48,876 bases of DNA from Paludibacter sp. Lineage in GTDB: Bacteria > Bacteroidota > Bacteroidia > Bacteroidales > Paludibacteraceae. Each line of letters starts with the position of its first letter. Position 1 is the first letter of the stretch. Below are positions 1 to 9,061 of this stretch, in pieces. The notes under the pieces are model-generated. The model saw nothing but the letters and a program-made list of their open reading frames with translations. It ran no database searches and was not told where the DNA came from. The translations under genes and the position numbers were made by a program. Location of the stretch: the NCBI GenBank assembly GCA_028691965.1, contig JAQUYE010000012.1, positions 1 through 48,876 on the forward strand, read 5' to 3'.

Positions 1-1615
<1,615 letters not shown>

Positions 1616-1709
1616 AAAGCTTTTTTCGAAACGACATTACTTTAGACAAATGTGATAAAGTTAGACTTACTTTTTTTCTTTTCCGTCTGTGTTAAACATC
1701 TTACGATAT

Positions 1710-1820
<111 letters not shown>

Positions 1821-1825
1821 TTCAA

Positions 1826-1861
1826 AAGCCTCATAGGGAGTTCCTTATGAGGCTTTTTTTG
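1826..1861 (+). terminator. rRNA operon terminator, possibly bidirectional
   Basis: AAGCCTCATA pairs with TATGAGGCTT around a short loop and is followed by a run of seven T. It ends the rRNA transcript. On the minus strand the same hairpin is followed by TTTT and sits just past the stop of the glycosyltransferase that ends at 1863, so it probably also stops that convergent operon. Confidence 0.88.
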
Positions 1862-1862
1862 T

Positions 1863-3071
1863 TTAATCAATTTCGTGTTTGGTATGAATAAAGTCAGTGC
1901 CAATTTTTCTTAGATTCAATCGGGCCCTGATCATCAGTAACAGTACTCCCGGCAAATGAATAACTGCCTTTAGAGCCATCCCTTTTTTAATATACTTAAA
2001 TGGGAATGAAGTTATACTGGTAATTACCAATAGTATAAATAAGAAAATCCAGGCTCCCTGAATTAAACTAAGCATCCCGCATTGCATTAATATTGTAAGA
2101 AGTGTCGTAAGTAGTGTGCCTGCTACGATGACTCCTATTATTATTATTTTAGGTGGAATGAGTAATTGGTATACTTTATCAATATAGTCGATATTACAAA
2201 TGTGTTCAAAGCTTCTTATAGCCTTTTTTACTTCACTGCGCTTTAAGTCCCGTTGAATAGCCATCCATCGTTTACGCTGATGATAAAAACTTTCCGAACG
2301 TTGTACCTTTTCGTCATAGACAATAGCCCGGTCATCATACCCAATTCTAATACCTTTCCTGAGTAATCGCAATTCGAATTCCTTATCTTCACCCCGGCTG
2401 GTAACTTTACCTGAAAATTCCTCTCTGAATAAGCTGGTGTCGGCAATAAAACCAGATCCTATAACCGACGAAGATAAGCCCAACACCTCATGCCCTCTTC
2501 GAAGAATGGAGTTATTGACTTCTTCACTGATAGCATCCAGTACAGCATATGCCGTATTTTGATTTTTAGCGGTCCTGTGTCCCTGCACTATACGTAAGTT
2601 GGAAGCTATTTTGCTGGATAGGATGTGGTCTATAAATCCTTCCTTCATTACGTTATCTATATCCAGAATTACTATTTCTTCTGTTCTTTCCGGTATAAAT
2701 TGCATTGCAAAGTCTAACGCAGCAGCCTTTGTTCCTTGTTGGTTTACAAATTCTTCTACCTGAATGCCTTCCTTCCGTAGTGTTTCTACTGTTGCAGGTT
2801 GTAGGCCGTCGGCAATTACAAGAACATCCAGTTTTGCAAGCTTACTCTTATGTTTAATGGCCTTAACTGCCGAATTCAGAATAACGTTATCTTCCTGATA
2901 TGCCGGAAAAATCACAGTAACAGGTCGCTTTTCTTTCACCTTGATTGTATGGTTTTTTTGTGTGAAAAATAGCGATGCTGCTGAAAAGATAAAGAAATAC
3001 AGCACAGGTATCAGAATCACTATATAAATGATTAAGTTGATTACCAGTAGTATAATAGATAGTAGTTCCAT
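1863..3071 (-). CDS. Processive-type family 2 glycosyltransferase, membrane protein
   Basis: This 402-residue protein starts with a long hydrophobic segment (about residues 3-36), then a cytosolic GT-A domain, then two or three membrane segments near 295-365. Catalytic landmarks of BcsA/hyaluronan-synthase-like GT2 enzymes are visible: the nucleotide-binding start VTVIFPAYQE (51-60), a DID motif (137-139), GED (227-229) and QRKRW (265-269, the Q/RxxRW motif). The family polymerises or transfers sugars from nucleotide-sugar donors at the inner membrane. It is the last gene of a minus-strand operon with a phosphoribosyltransferase-HAD fusion (25-bp gap) and a GT1 enzyme. Making a surface polysaccharide is the likely role; donor and product are unknown. 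Confidence 0.85.
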   Translation of the reverse strand: MELLSIILLVINLIIYIVILIPVLYFFIFSAASLFFTQKNHTIKVKEKRPVTVIFPAYQEDNVILNSAVKAIKHKSKLAKLDVLVIADGLQPATVETLRKEGIQVEEFVNQQGTKAAALDFAMQFIPERTEEIVILDIDNVMKEGFIDHILSSKIASNLRIVQGHRTAKNQNTAYAVLDAISEEVNNSILRRGHEVLGLSSSVIGSGFIADTSLFREEFSGKVTSRGEDKEFELRLLRKGIRIGYDDRAIVYDEKVQRSESFYHQRKRWMAIQRDLKRSEVKKAIRSFEHICNIDYIDKVYQLLIPPKIIIIGVIVAGTLLTTLLTILMQCGMLSLIQGAWIFLFILLVITSITSFPFKYIKKGMALKAVIHLPGVLLLMIRARLNLRKIGTDFIHTKHEID

Positions 3072-3096
3072 ACTGAAGTGTCTTGATGTGGAGGGA

Positions 3097-4029
3097 TTAT
3101 CTCCCTTTTAATTTTTTCCTTATTCGAAGTAATATCTGCCTGGTTCTTGGCAGGTATTTCCCACTCCGAATATTATGTAATAAGGATTCAGTTTCAGCTA
3201 TCATTTCAAAATTTTCTGTACAAAGCACCGGCTTTCCGGTTAATTTGTTAATTCTCCTGGCATCGTACAAAGAGCTTTCTATAAATAACAAATAATTTAA
3301 CGATTTGTAGACTTGAGCTTTTAATTCTACGGGAGTTCTTACATATGTCAGTTTGCCCTTATCAGAGTCAAACATAATTAGCTGCTTGTATCGAATGTTG
3401 TGTTTTGAAAGCCATTCTTTCGTTTCTTTTCTGTATTTTTCTTTTCTACTGGTTACAATGGTGCCAATCGTGCAACCAGGAATGTAAAGAGGCGGTGCAT
3501 TCTTAATAAAATCAAGATAAAGAGGGCCGTCATCGTCTTGCTTAAGAGTAGGGTCGGGACAAAGCACACCATCAATATCCAGACAGCTTTTTTCCAGAAT
3601 AGAATGATGAAATACGTTCCATTGAAATACCTGTGGTAAAGCAAGAGTCTCAAAGAAGATGTCTGTTTTTTTAGCCTTAGCGGGTACCACGTAGATAGAA
3701 CAGTATTTTATCCGGAAATTTGAATCCAGTTCACGAACCATTTTTTGTGCTTCTCTGAGTGCACTTCCCGATGCAACACTATCATCGACAATCAGGATAT
3801 TTTTGAAAAGGTCAGAGGTTATCTGTTGTACCGTATTGTTGGGCCCGTAAATCCTGCCAGATACAAAAGAATGAATATCGGTATACGGAAGATGTAGAGT
3901 CTGTGCTATGAGAACGGCCGGAATCATGCCACTACGAGGAATTCCGACAATAAGATCAGTGTCGCCAGGGATAAGATGTGTATGTGTAAGTATAGTTAGA
4001 TTTAAATCTGCTATGCTTTTATAGTACAT
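3097..4029 (-). CDS. Phosphoribosyltransferase-HAD fusion protein
   Basis: This 310-residue protein seems to join two domains. Residues 1-140 look like a type I phosphoribosyltransferase: the PRPP-binding loop ILIVDDSVASGSA lies at 78-90, and GIPRSG at 29-34 fits the early loop of the fold. Residues 148-275 look like a HAD-type phosphatase: DIDG (151-154, motif I), TSR (193-195, motif II), a Lys near 238, and IESSLYDA (250-257) where motif IV would normally offer aspartates. The C-terminus is strongly basic. It lies between two glycosyltransferase genes in one operon, which suggests a role in making or modifying a sugar or ribosyl-phosphate building block. The substrate is unknown and motif IV may be weakened. 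Confidence 0.72.
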   Translation of the reverse strand: MYYKSIADLNLTILTHTHLIPGDTDLIVGIPRSGMIPAVLIAQTLHLPYTDIHSFVSGRIYGPNNTVQQITSDLFKNILIVDDSVASGSALREAQKMVRELDSNFRIKYCSIYVVPAKAKKTDIFFETLALPQVFQWNVFHHSILEKSCLDIDGVLCPDPTLKQDDDGPLYLDFIKNAPPLYIPGCTIGTIVTSRKEKYRKETKEWLSKHNIRYKQLIMFDSDKGKLTYVRTPVELKAQVYKSLNYLLFIESSLYDARRINKLTGKPVLCTENFEMIAETESLLHNIRSGKYLPRTRQILLRIRKKLKGR

Positions 4030-4074
4030 ATAGGATGTGTTGTGGAAACAAACGAACGCCTGCTGTCGGTTGTT

Positions 4075-5256
4075 TCAAATAAATTTCTCAAGAATATTAC
4101 TGAATTCATCAGCTCGTGCTTCCCATGAATTATTACCTGCAAAGTTAATACGTTCTTTGACTTTTGCAAGTGAATCCGACAGTATCTCCTGTTTTAGTTT
4201 AGCTAAGAACTCAATTTCTGACGAGGCTGTACTTACAATATCTCTAAATTCAGGGAGTTCAGCAAAGTCGGTCATTACGATAGGGACTCCAACTGCCAGG
4301 TATTCGTTGATTTTCAAAGGATAGATATTCTTGTTGGCTTCGTTTTTAAGGTACGGAATAATTCCAACATCATATCCTGCTAATAATTCAGGCACCTTAT
4401 CGGATGCCACCGGTGGAAAGAACTGAACGTTTTGGTAAGCTTCCAGTTGTTCTTTTATCCGGAAATTAAGCAGGGCGCCAGTAAACCCGAAATCCAACTC
4501 CGGAGCATTCTTTACTACATAGATGATTAACTCAATGTCAAACCGATGATCCAGACTGCCTATATATCCTACTTTTTTACGACTTCCCGTACTAATTTCC
4601 CGGCGTGCATGAGGTACAAACAGTTGAAAGTCGACGCCGTTTTTTACAACATGACACGCAGCATTCAGTGGGCTTTTTTCGGTGTACAGCTGATCCGAGC
4701 TGGTGATTACCCCATTTACCCTACGTATAAACCGACGCTCGGTTTCAAAGATTCGCTTGCCATAGAACCAGGACTCAACTGCATCGTAACAATAGTATAT
4801 ATGTGTTTTTTCACCCAGTTTACCCAGCATAGCTCCACCATAAAATGGATTAAAGGCTGTAATAACCAGTGGATGTTGAAATCCGAGTTTTTTAATTGCT
4901 TTCAAAACAGATTTCCGATAGATAAAAGCATTATAGCGAAACAGCCAATCAAATAATTTCTCACTTTTCAGAAAATAAACCGGGATGCCCGGAGGAGTAA
5001 CCAGATTATACACTGTGGTTGCAGAAGCGGTTGTAAGTGTACTTAGCCTGCTACGGATACCCAACATACGCTTTACCTGTGGTCCGCTTTGTCTGTTCAA
5101 CAGGGTCATTATAATATCCTTCCAGGTGTGTGGATATTCAATGAATAGCACCTGATTTGAAGCCGCAAGTCGCTCTAATAGTTGAACAGTTGATTTGGTG
5201 TAGTGCCCATACCAGTTGGTACTCGAAATACAAACTATTTGTTGGCCTTGAATCAT
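4075..5256 (-). CDS. Group 1 (GT4-like) glycosyltransferase
   Basis: This 393-residue soluble protein has the GT-B layout. The N-terminal half starts IVCISSTNWYGHYTKS and includes ITAFNPFYGG. The C-terminal half has KVGYIGSLDHRFD (about 229-241), the donor-site region DVGIIPYLKNEANKNIYPLK (about 306-325) and EYLAVGVPIV. This resembles TuaH-like and other capsule or exopolysaccharide glycosyltransferases. It is the first gene of the minus-strand operon running down to 1863, with a 45-bp gap to the next gene. It probably adds one sugar to a lipid-linked or surface glycan; the sugar cannot be read from the sequence. Confidence 0.85.
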   Translation of the reverse strand: MIQGQQIVCISSTNWYGHYTKSTVQLLERLAASNQVLFIEYPHTWKDIIMTLLNRQSGPQVKRMLGIRSRLSTLTTASATTVYNLVTPPGIPVYFLKSEKLFDWLFRYNAFIYRKSVLKAIKKLGFQHPLVITAFNPFYGGAMLGKLGEKTHIYYCYDAVESWFYGKRIFETERRFIRRVNGVITSSDQLYTEKSPLNAACHVVKNGVDFQLFVPHARREISTGSRKKVGYIGSLDHRFDIELIIYVVKNAPELDFGFTGALLNFRIKEQLEAYQNVQFFPPVASDKVPELLAGYDVGIIPYLKNEANKNIYPLKINEYLAVGVPIVMTDFAELPEFRDIVSTASSEIEFLAKLKQEILSDSLAKVKERINFAGNNSWEARADEFSNILEKFI

Positions 5257-5325
5257 AGAGTTAAATGAGTTTTTAAGTACTAAATACGTTCGTGATTGAT
5301 GTTGACAGACAGTGAATAATTAGTA

Positions 5326-5333
5326 CAAAGCTA
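5326..5333 (-). promoter_or_regulatory. Bacteroidota -7 box for the glycosyltransferase operon
   Basis: On the minus strand this reads TAGCTTTG, matching the TAnnTTTG -7 consensus, about 70 bases before the GT1 start at 5256. No clear TTG -33 element was seen at the right distance. Confidence 0.5.
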
Positions 5334-5396
5334 AACAATTTTTAGGGTTTATTTGTTTTAACTTTTACCTTAATAGAAAAAATCAGGCCTTACCAC

Positions 5397-6431
5397 ATGA
5401 AGACCAAACCTAATCAGTATAAGATATTATTGACCGGAGCTTCCGGAACGATAGGTCGTGAAGTGTTGAACCGCCTTCTTCTTCGTACTGATGTGGATGT
5501 TTATGTTTTTGATAAGCGTAATATTGATACTGTTTTATTTTATCGACCATTTAAAAACAAAATAACTCTTTTTTACGGAGATCTTACCCGTAACACTGAT
5601 ATATCGTTACTACCGGGAAATTTCGATTTAGTGTTTCATTTAGCAGCAATACTCCCTCCTAAGGCTGATCGTAGTCCTCAGCAAACTGAAAAGCTCAATG
5701 TTACAGCTACAAATTTACTTATAAAACACCTGCAACATTCATCACCTGAAGCTTTTATCCTATTCAGTTCTTGTATGTCGGTATATGGTGATCGCCTTAA
5801 AAACCCATTCATCTGTGTTGATGACGCTATCAGTCCCTGTGAAAACGACATCTATGCACAGACCAAAGCGAAAGCCGAAACGGAAATTCGCGCTTCGGGT
5901 ATGCGATGGTCGATATTTAGAATTACGGCCATTCTTAAGCATCACAAAATATCACGCCTGATGTTTCACATGCCTCTTGATACAAAAATCGAAACATGCT
6001 CGCCGGGTAATGTTGCTCAGGCTTTCGTTAATGCAATTGATCATACAGATGAGCTTGCTTATCGGACATTCAATTTAGGAGGGGGCGAAAAGTGTCGGAT
6101 CACCTATCGGGATTTTTTAAACAGGGTGTTTGATATGGCCGGATTAGGAACACTAACTTTTCCGCCCAGGGCATTCGCTTCCAGGAATTATCATTGTGGG
6201 TTTTATGCTGATAGTGATGTGCTGAACGAAATACTTCATTTTCGAAGTGCCGACATACAGGTATGTCTTGAGGAAATTAAAGGTCGCTTTTCACCTATAA
6301 GCAGGCATGTGAGACGTCGTTTTAAGAACACTATTAAAGCAAGCCTGCTCCGACAATCTTCTCCGTACTGGGCTTATATAACAGCCAACAAGCGCTTAGT
6401 GAAGTACTATTTCGGTGATGATATAGATTGA
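5397..6431 (+). CDS. NAD(P)-dependent epimerase/dehydratase, extended SDR family
   Basis: This 344-residue protein starts with the Rossmann nucleotide-binding motif TGASGTIG (13-20). It then shows LVFHLAA (78-84), the catalytic-serine strand ILFSS (121-125) and the YxxxK pair Tyr153/Lys157. Extended SDRs of this kind epimerise, dehydrate or reduce nucleotide sugars in the cytosol. The C-terminus (about 300-344) is basic and unlike the family core. The gene is divergent from the glycosyltransferase operon and shares a 140-bp intergenic region with it, so a role in the same polysaccharide pathway is plausible. The substrate cannot be assigned. Confidence 0.85.
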   Translation: MKTKPNQYKILLTGASGTIGREVLNRLLLRTDVDVYVFDKRNIDTVLFYRPFKNKITLFYGDLTRNTDISLLPGNFDLVFHLAAILPPKADRSPQQTEKLNVTATNLLIKHLQHSSPEAFILFSSCMSVYGDRLKNPFICVDDAISPCENDIYAQTKAKAETEIRASGMRWSIFRITAILKHHKISRLMFHMPLDTKIETCSPGNVAQAFVNAIDHTDELAYRTFNLGGGEKCRITYRDFLNRVFDMAGLGTLTFPPRAFASRNYHCGFYADSDVLNEILHFRSADIQVCLEEIKGRFSPISRHVRRRFKNTIKASLLRQSSPYWAYITANKRLVKYYFGDDID

Positions 6432-6432
6432 C

Positions 6433-6474
6433 CACATTTGTGCAATTTTTGCCCACAAACGTGCAATTTTTATC
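6433..6474 (+). repeat. Two tandem copies of a 21-bp element
   Basis: Two adjacent 21-bp copies, 6433-6453 and 6454-6474, share CACA at the start and the core GTGCAATTTTT. They lie just after the SDR stop codon and directly before the -7 box at 6488. Their position suggests an operator or activator site, but that is inference. Confidence 0.6.
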
Positions 6475-6487
6475 ACCATTGCTGCTC

Positions 6488-6495
6488 TATCTTTG
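6488..6495 (+). promoter_or_regulatory. -7 box TATCTTTG before the orphan gene
   Basis: TATCTTTG matches the Bacteroidota -7 consensus exactly. The first base of the transcript would be near 6502, almost on the ATG at 6501. The message would then be leaderless, start its protein further in, or be noncoding. No good TTG -33 box lies about 19 bases upstream; the 21-bp repeats occupy that place, as in an activator-dependent promoter. Confidence 0.5.
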
Positions 6496-6500
6496 TGCCC

Positions 6501-6824
6501 ATGAAAATACAATTCCTGATCCTGTTTTTGATGCTGCTTGTTGAGATGGTTCTCAGCGGCAGTTCACATCGTATCGTTAACAGTAGCAAGCTTCGTCATT
6601 TTGTTCCCGTTGCACCGACGTTCGGCGCTTCACAACTTTTCGATACCCTGTTCCTGAGCGGGTACTTTACATCCACCGGCCGGTTTATTCCCACCTGCCG
6701 CGCACCCGGTTGTTCGTTTCCAGGGAATGTTCTTACTACTATCAGCCTGTACAACGCAGCAGTTGCAGGTAGCTATCCTTCCTTTGCCGCCTGTTTACAC
6801 TCCCCGGTTTTTAACAGGACCTGA
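6501..6824 (+). CDS. Small orphan protein with signal peptide, or a noncoding RNA
   Basis: I do not recognise this 107-residue frame. It begins MKIQFLILFLMLLVEMVLSG, which would work as a signal peptide or membrane anchor. The rest contains three cysteines (in PTCRAPGC and FAACLH) and no known motif. A longer in-frame version starting at 6438 exists, but its added N-terminus lies over the 21-bp repeats and the promoter, so 6501 is preferred. The unit has its own -7 box (6488) and a terminator (6859-6887), giving a compact transcript of about 385 bases. Because that promoter leaves almost no leader, the transcript could equally be a structured RNA. Protein status is uncertain. Confidence 0.4.
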   Translation: MKIQFLILFLMLLVEMVLSGSSHRIVNSSKLRHFVPVAPTFGASQLFDTLFLSGYFTSTGRFIPTCRAPGCSFPGNVLTTISLYNAAVAGSYPSFAACLHSPVFNRT

Positions 6825-6858
6825 GTCCGCTCCCCTCTTTTAGTACTTTCTGACTGCC

Positions 6859-6887
6859 GGCTGGCCACTATTTGGTCAGCCTTTTTT
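6859..6887 (+). terminator. Intrinsic terminator after the orphan gene
   Basis: GGCTGGCC (6859-6866) pairs with GGTCAGCC (6874-6881) with one G-T wobble, a 7-base loop and then six T. It lies 34 bases after the stop at 6824. Confidence 0.85.
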
Positions 6888-6990
6888 GCGTTTAATCCCC
6901 TAACCAAATCGATCCGCAGCCATGGCCTTTTTGTCATTTCAATCAGGCGTTTTCGATTCATCCGTTAAGCTCTTTTTAACCGAAACGCGG

Positions 6991-7166
6991 CATGTAACTG
7001 TTCCGCATATGTCATGTAACAGGTCCGCATATGTCATGTTAGAGGTTCGCATATGTCATGTTAGAGGTTCGCACATGTCATGTTAGAGCTTCGCATATGA
7101 CATATGACAGGTTTGCACACGAGGTGTGCGGGTTACTCACACAGGGCGTGCGGGTCAATATGACCT
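6991..7166. repeat. Array of eight degenerate 22-bp tandem repeats
   Basis: Counting in steps of exactly 22 bases from 6991 gives units at 6991, 7013, 7035, 7057, 7079, 7101, 7123 and 7145. Units 1-5 are close copies sharing CATGT at the start and TTCGCATATGT (or a one- or two-base variant) at the end; units 6-8 drift progressively. Each good unit carries a CATATG or ACATGT palindrome, so these recur every two helical turns. There are no spacers, and 22 is not a multiple of 3, so this is neither CRISPR nor a coding repeat. It lies in a 529-bp gene-free stretch (6825-7353) that also holds two terminators and the palindrome at 7243. Confidence 0.85.
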
Positions 7167-7242
7167 GGCGTAACGACCAAAACGCCCAAGGCACATTGAT
7201 CAATTAACTATAGTTTGCGGGCCTGTTTGGTCCTACTACCGA

Positions 7243-7272
7243 CTCCTAAATCGTAAATTTACGATTTAGGAG
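7243..7272. repeat. Perfect 30-bp palindrome
   Basis: CTCCTAAATCGTAAA is followed immediately by its exact reverse complement, with no spacer. Without a loop it is a poor terminator. It looks more like a binding site for a dimeric protein or a cruciform/recombination site. It lies 19 bases from the terminator stem of the acyl-CoA dehydrogenase operon. Confidence 0.9.
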
Positions 7273-7284
7273 ATGTCATTTAAT

Positions 7285-7327
7285 AAAAAAGCAACATTCA
7301 GGTTGCTTTTTTTAACCTGAATATTGC
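7285..7327 (-). terminator. Terminator of the acyl-CoA dehydrogenase/ETF operon
   Basis: On the minus strand GCAATATTCAGGTT pairs with AACCTGAATGTTGC over 14 positions with one mismatch and is followed by six T (7290-7285). A smaller plus-strand hairpin, GCAAC-ATTCAG-GTTGC followed by seven T, is nested inside. The element therefore may work in both directions. Confidence 0.88.
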
Positions 7328-7353
7328 TTTTTAAGGATTCAATATACCGCAAC

Positions 7354-9060
7354 TTAGTTTATCCTGTAGCGATCAATTTGTTCTACTTCAAAATGCTTTA
7401 TAAATGTAGCATGTTTTCTTACTTCAACCTCAGCAAACTTAAGATAGATTTCTGCTGATTTTTTGAACATATCATTACGGGTAGCATCAGTTAACAACAA
7501 GTAACACATTATTATATGGCCTGCTATTTCAACTAACCGGCGAGCCTGGAAGTCGATGTACTCTGCATTTTTCGATTCATTCACTCTGTTAACAGCATTC
7601 TCAAATAAAGTTGTCATGCTTTCCAGCCTTTTCCTTAGCGAGCTGAACTCAGAGCTAATGGGCTGCTGCTGGTAAAAACGAATTTGTTTCAGGTAATTGC
7701 CGGTAGTGACGTGACGAATAGCTGCTACGGTTTGTAGCTGTGATGTGCCTTCATAGATAGTTAGAATGCGTGCATCCCTGTAAATTCGTTCACAGGCATA
7801 GTCTTTCATAAATCCGGAACCCCCGTGAACCTGTATCGAATCGTACGCATTCTGATTGGCATATTCACTTGAGAACATTTTCAGGATTGGAGTAAATGCA
7901 TCTGCCAGTTTTTGATATTCTTTGTATTCTGAACGTTCTTCGGGCGTTAATTTTCGGGTCGCCTCAAGAGCTTCGTAGGCTTTATACACATCAACAAAAC
8001 GAGCAGTTTCATACAATAAGGCACGTGAGGCATCCAGTTTAGCTTTTATAATGGAGAGCATCTCGTATACTGCCGGGAATTCAATAATTGCCTTGCCAAA
8101 CTGTTTGCGGTCGCGAGCATATGCGAGCGCTTCTTCGTATGCTGCCTGTGAAACGCCGACCGACTGAGCTCCAACTCCCAGGCGAGCACCGTTCATCAGC
8201 GACATTACATATTTTATAAGTCCCATCCGGCGTGTGCCTACTAATCGTGCCGGTGTGTTACTAAATACCAGTTCACAGGTAGGAGAGCCTTTAATTCCGA
8301 GTTTGTTTTCAATTCTTCGTACCTTTATGGTGTGGTCAAAGTTATTGTCAGCAACAAAATACGACAAGCCCCTTGCATCAGCCGATCCTTCTTCGGAGCG
8401 GGCCAGTACAAGTTTAATCTGAGCATCTCCGTTTGTTATAAACCGCTTAACACCATTCAGATACCAAATGCCATCATGTTCGTTGAAAGTTGCTTTAAGT
8501 TGAACAGCCTGTAAGTCGGAACCTGCATCAGGTTCGGTCAGGTCCATCGAACAAGTTGCACCCTCACATACTCTCGGAAGGAATTCTTTCTTAGTTTCCT
8601 CATCTGCAAACTCAGCAATTGTTTCAGCACAGTCCTGCAAGCCCCAAATGTTAGCAAAACCAGCATCAGCCCTGGATACCAGTTCTCCACTCATAACATA
8701 GGGTGTTAGTGGGAAATTCAAACCACCATATTGTCGTGGCAACGTCATGCCGTATAGTCCGGCCTGTGTCAATGCATCATGATTTTCCTGGGTTCCACGG
8801 GCATATTTCACACGGTTGTTTATCACTTGTGGGCCTTCCTTATCAACACTTTCGGCGTTTGGGGCAATAATGTCGGCAGCAATTTCGCCTACAATTTCCA
8901 GTACCCGTTCGTAATTGTCGATAGCATCTTCAAAATCTTTCGGAGCATAATCAAAAAGATCTTTCTCACTGAAGTTTTGTTCCCGCAGACTTACAATCTT
9001 TTGCATCAGTGGATGTGACAGCTGGAATTTCAGCGCGGGATTATTATTGAAATAGTTCAT
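7354..9060 (-). CDS. Acyl-CoA dehydrogenase
   Basis: This 568-residue flavoenzyme oxidises an acyl-CoA to the enoyl-CoA and passes electrons to ETF. The FAD-contact motif CSMDLTEPDAGSD is near 170-182, and KFGKAIIEFPAV-like and HGGSGFMKDYACERIYRDARI segments mark the C-terminal helical domain. The catalytic-base glutamate is in the conserved segment TIYEGTSQLQ. It is longer than classic 380-residue dehydrogenases, with an N-terminal extension of about 70 residues and a C-terminal helical domain of about 110, as in the large ACADs of anaerobic Bacteroidota. It follows etfA by one base, so the three genes form one operon. The acyl chain it uses is not evident. Confidence 0.93.
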   Translation of the reverse strand: MNYFNNNPALKFQLSHPLMQKIVSLREQNFSEKDLFDYAPKDFEDAIDNYERVLEIVGEIAADIIAPNAESVDKEGPQVINNRVKYARGTQENHDALTQAGLYGMTLPRQYGGLNFPLTPYVMSGELVSRADAGFANIWGLQDCAETIAEFADEETKKEFLPRVCEGATCSMDLTEPDAGSDLQAVQLKATFNEHDGIWYLNGVKRFITNGDAQIKLVLARSEEGSADARGLSYFVADNNFDHTIKVRRIENKLGIKGSPTCELVFSNTPARLVGTRRMGLIKYVMSLMNGARLGVGAQSVGVSQAAYEEALAYARDRKQFGKAIIEFPAVYEMLSIIKAKLDASRALLYETARFVDVYKAYEALEATRKLTPEERSEYKEYQKLADAFTPILKMFSSEYANQNAYDSIQVHGGSGFMKDYACERIYRDARILTIYEGTSQLQTVAAIRHVTTGNYLKQIRFYQQQPISSEFSSLRKRLESMTTLFENAVNRVNESKNAEYIDFQARRLVEIAGHIIMCYLLLTDATRNDMFKKSAEIYLKFAEVEVRKHATFIKHFEVEQIDRYRIN

Positions 9061-9061
9061 C

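Noticed and set aside
1621..1709. tRNA in the 23S-5S spacer
   Set aside because: No cloverleaf can be drawn in the 90-base AT-rich spacer.
6438..6500. Upstream start for the orphan gene
   Set aside because: The added Cys-rich residues come from the 21-bp repeats and the promoter box.
6991..7166. Repeat array as a CRISPR
   Set aside because: The units are directly adjacent with no spacers, and no cas genes are present.
5257..7353. Insertion sequence or transposon in the odd region
   Set aside because: No transposase frame, no terminal inverted repeats with target duplication; the 30-bp palindrome has no partner in the window.
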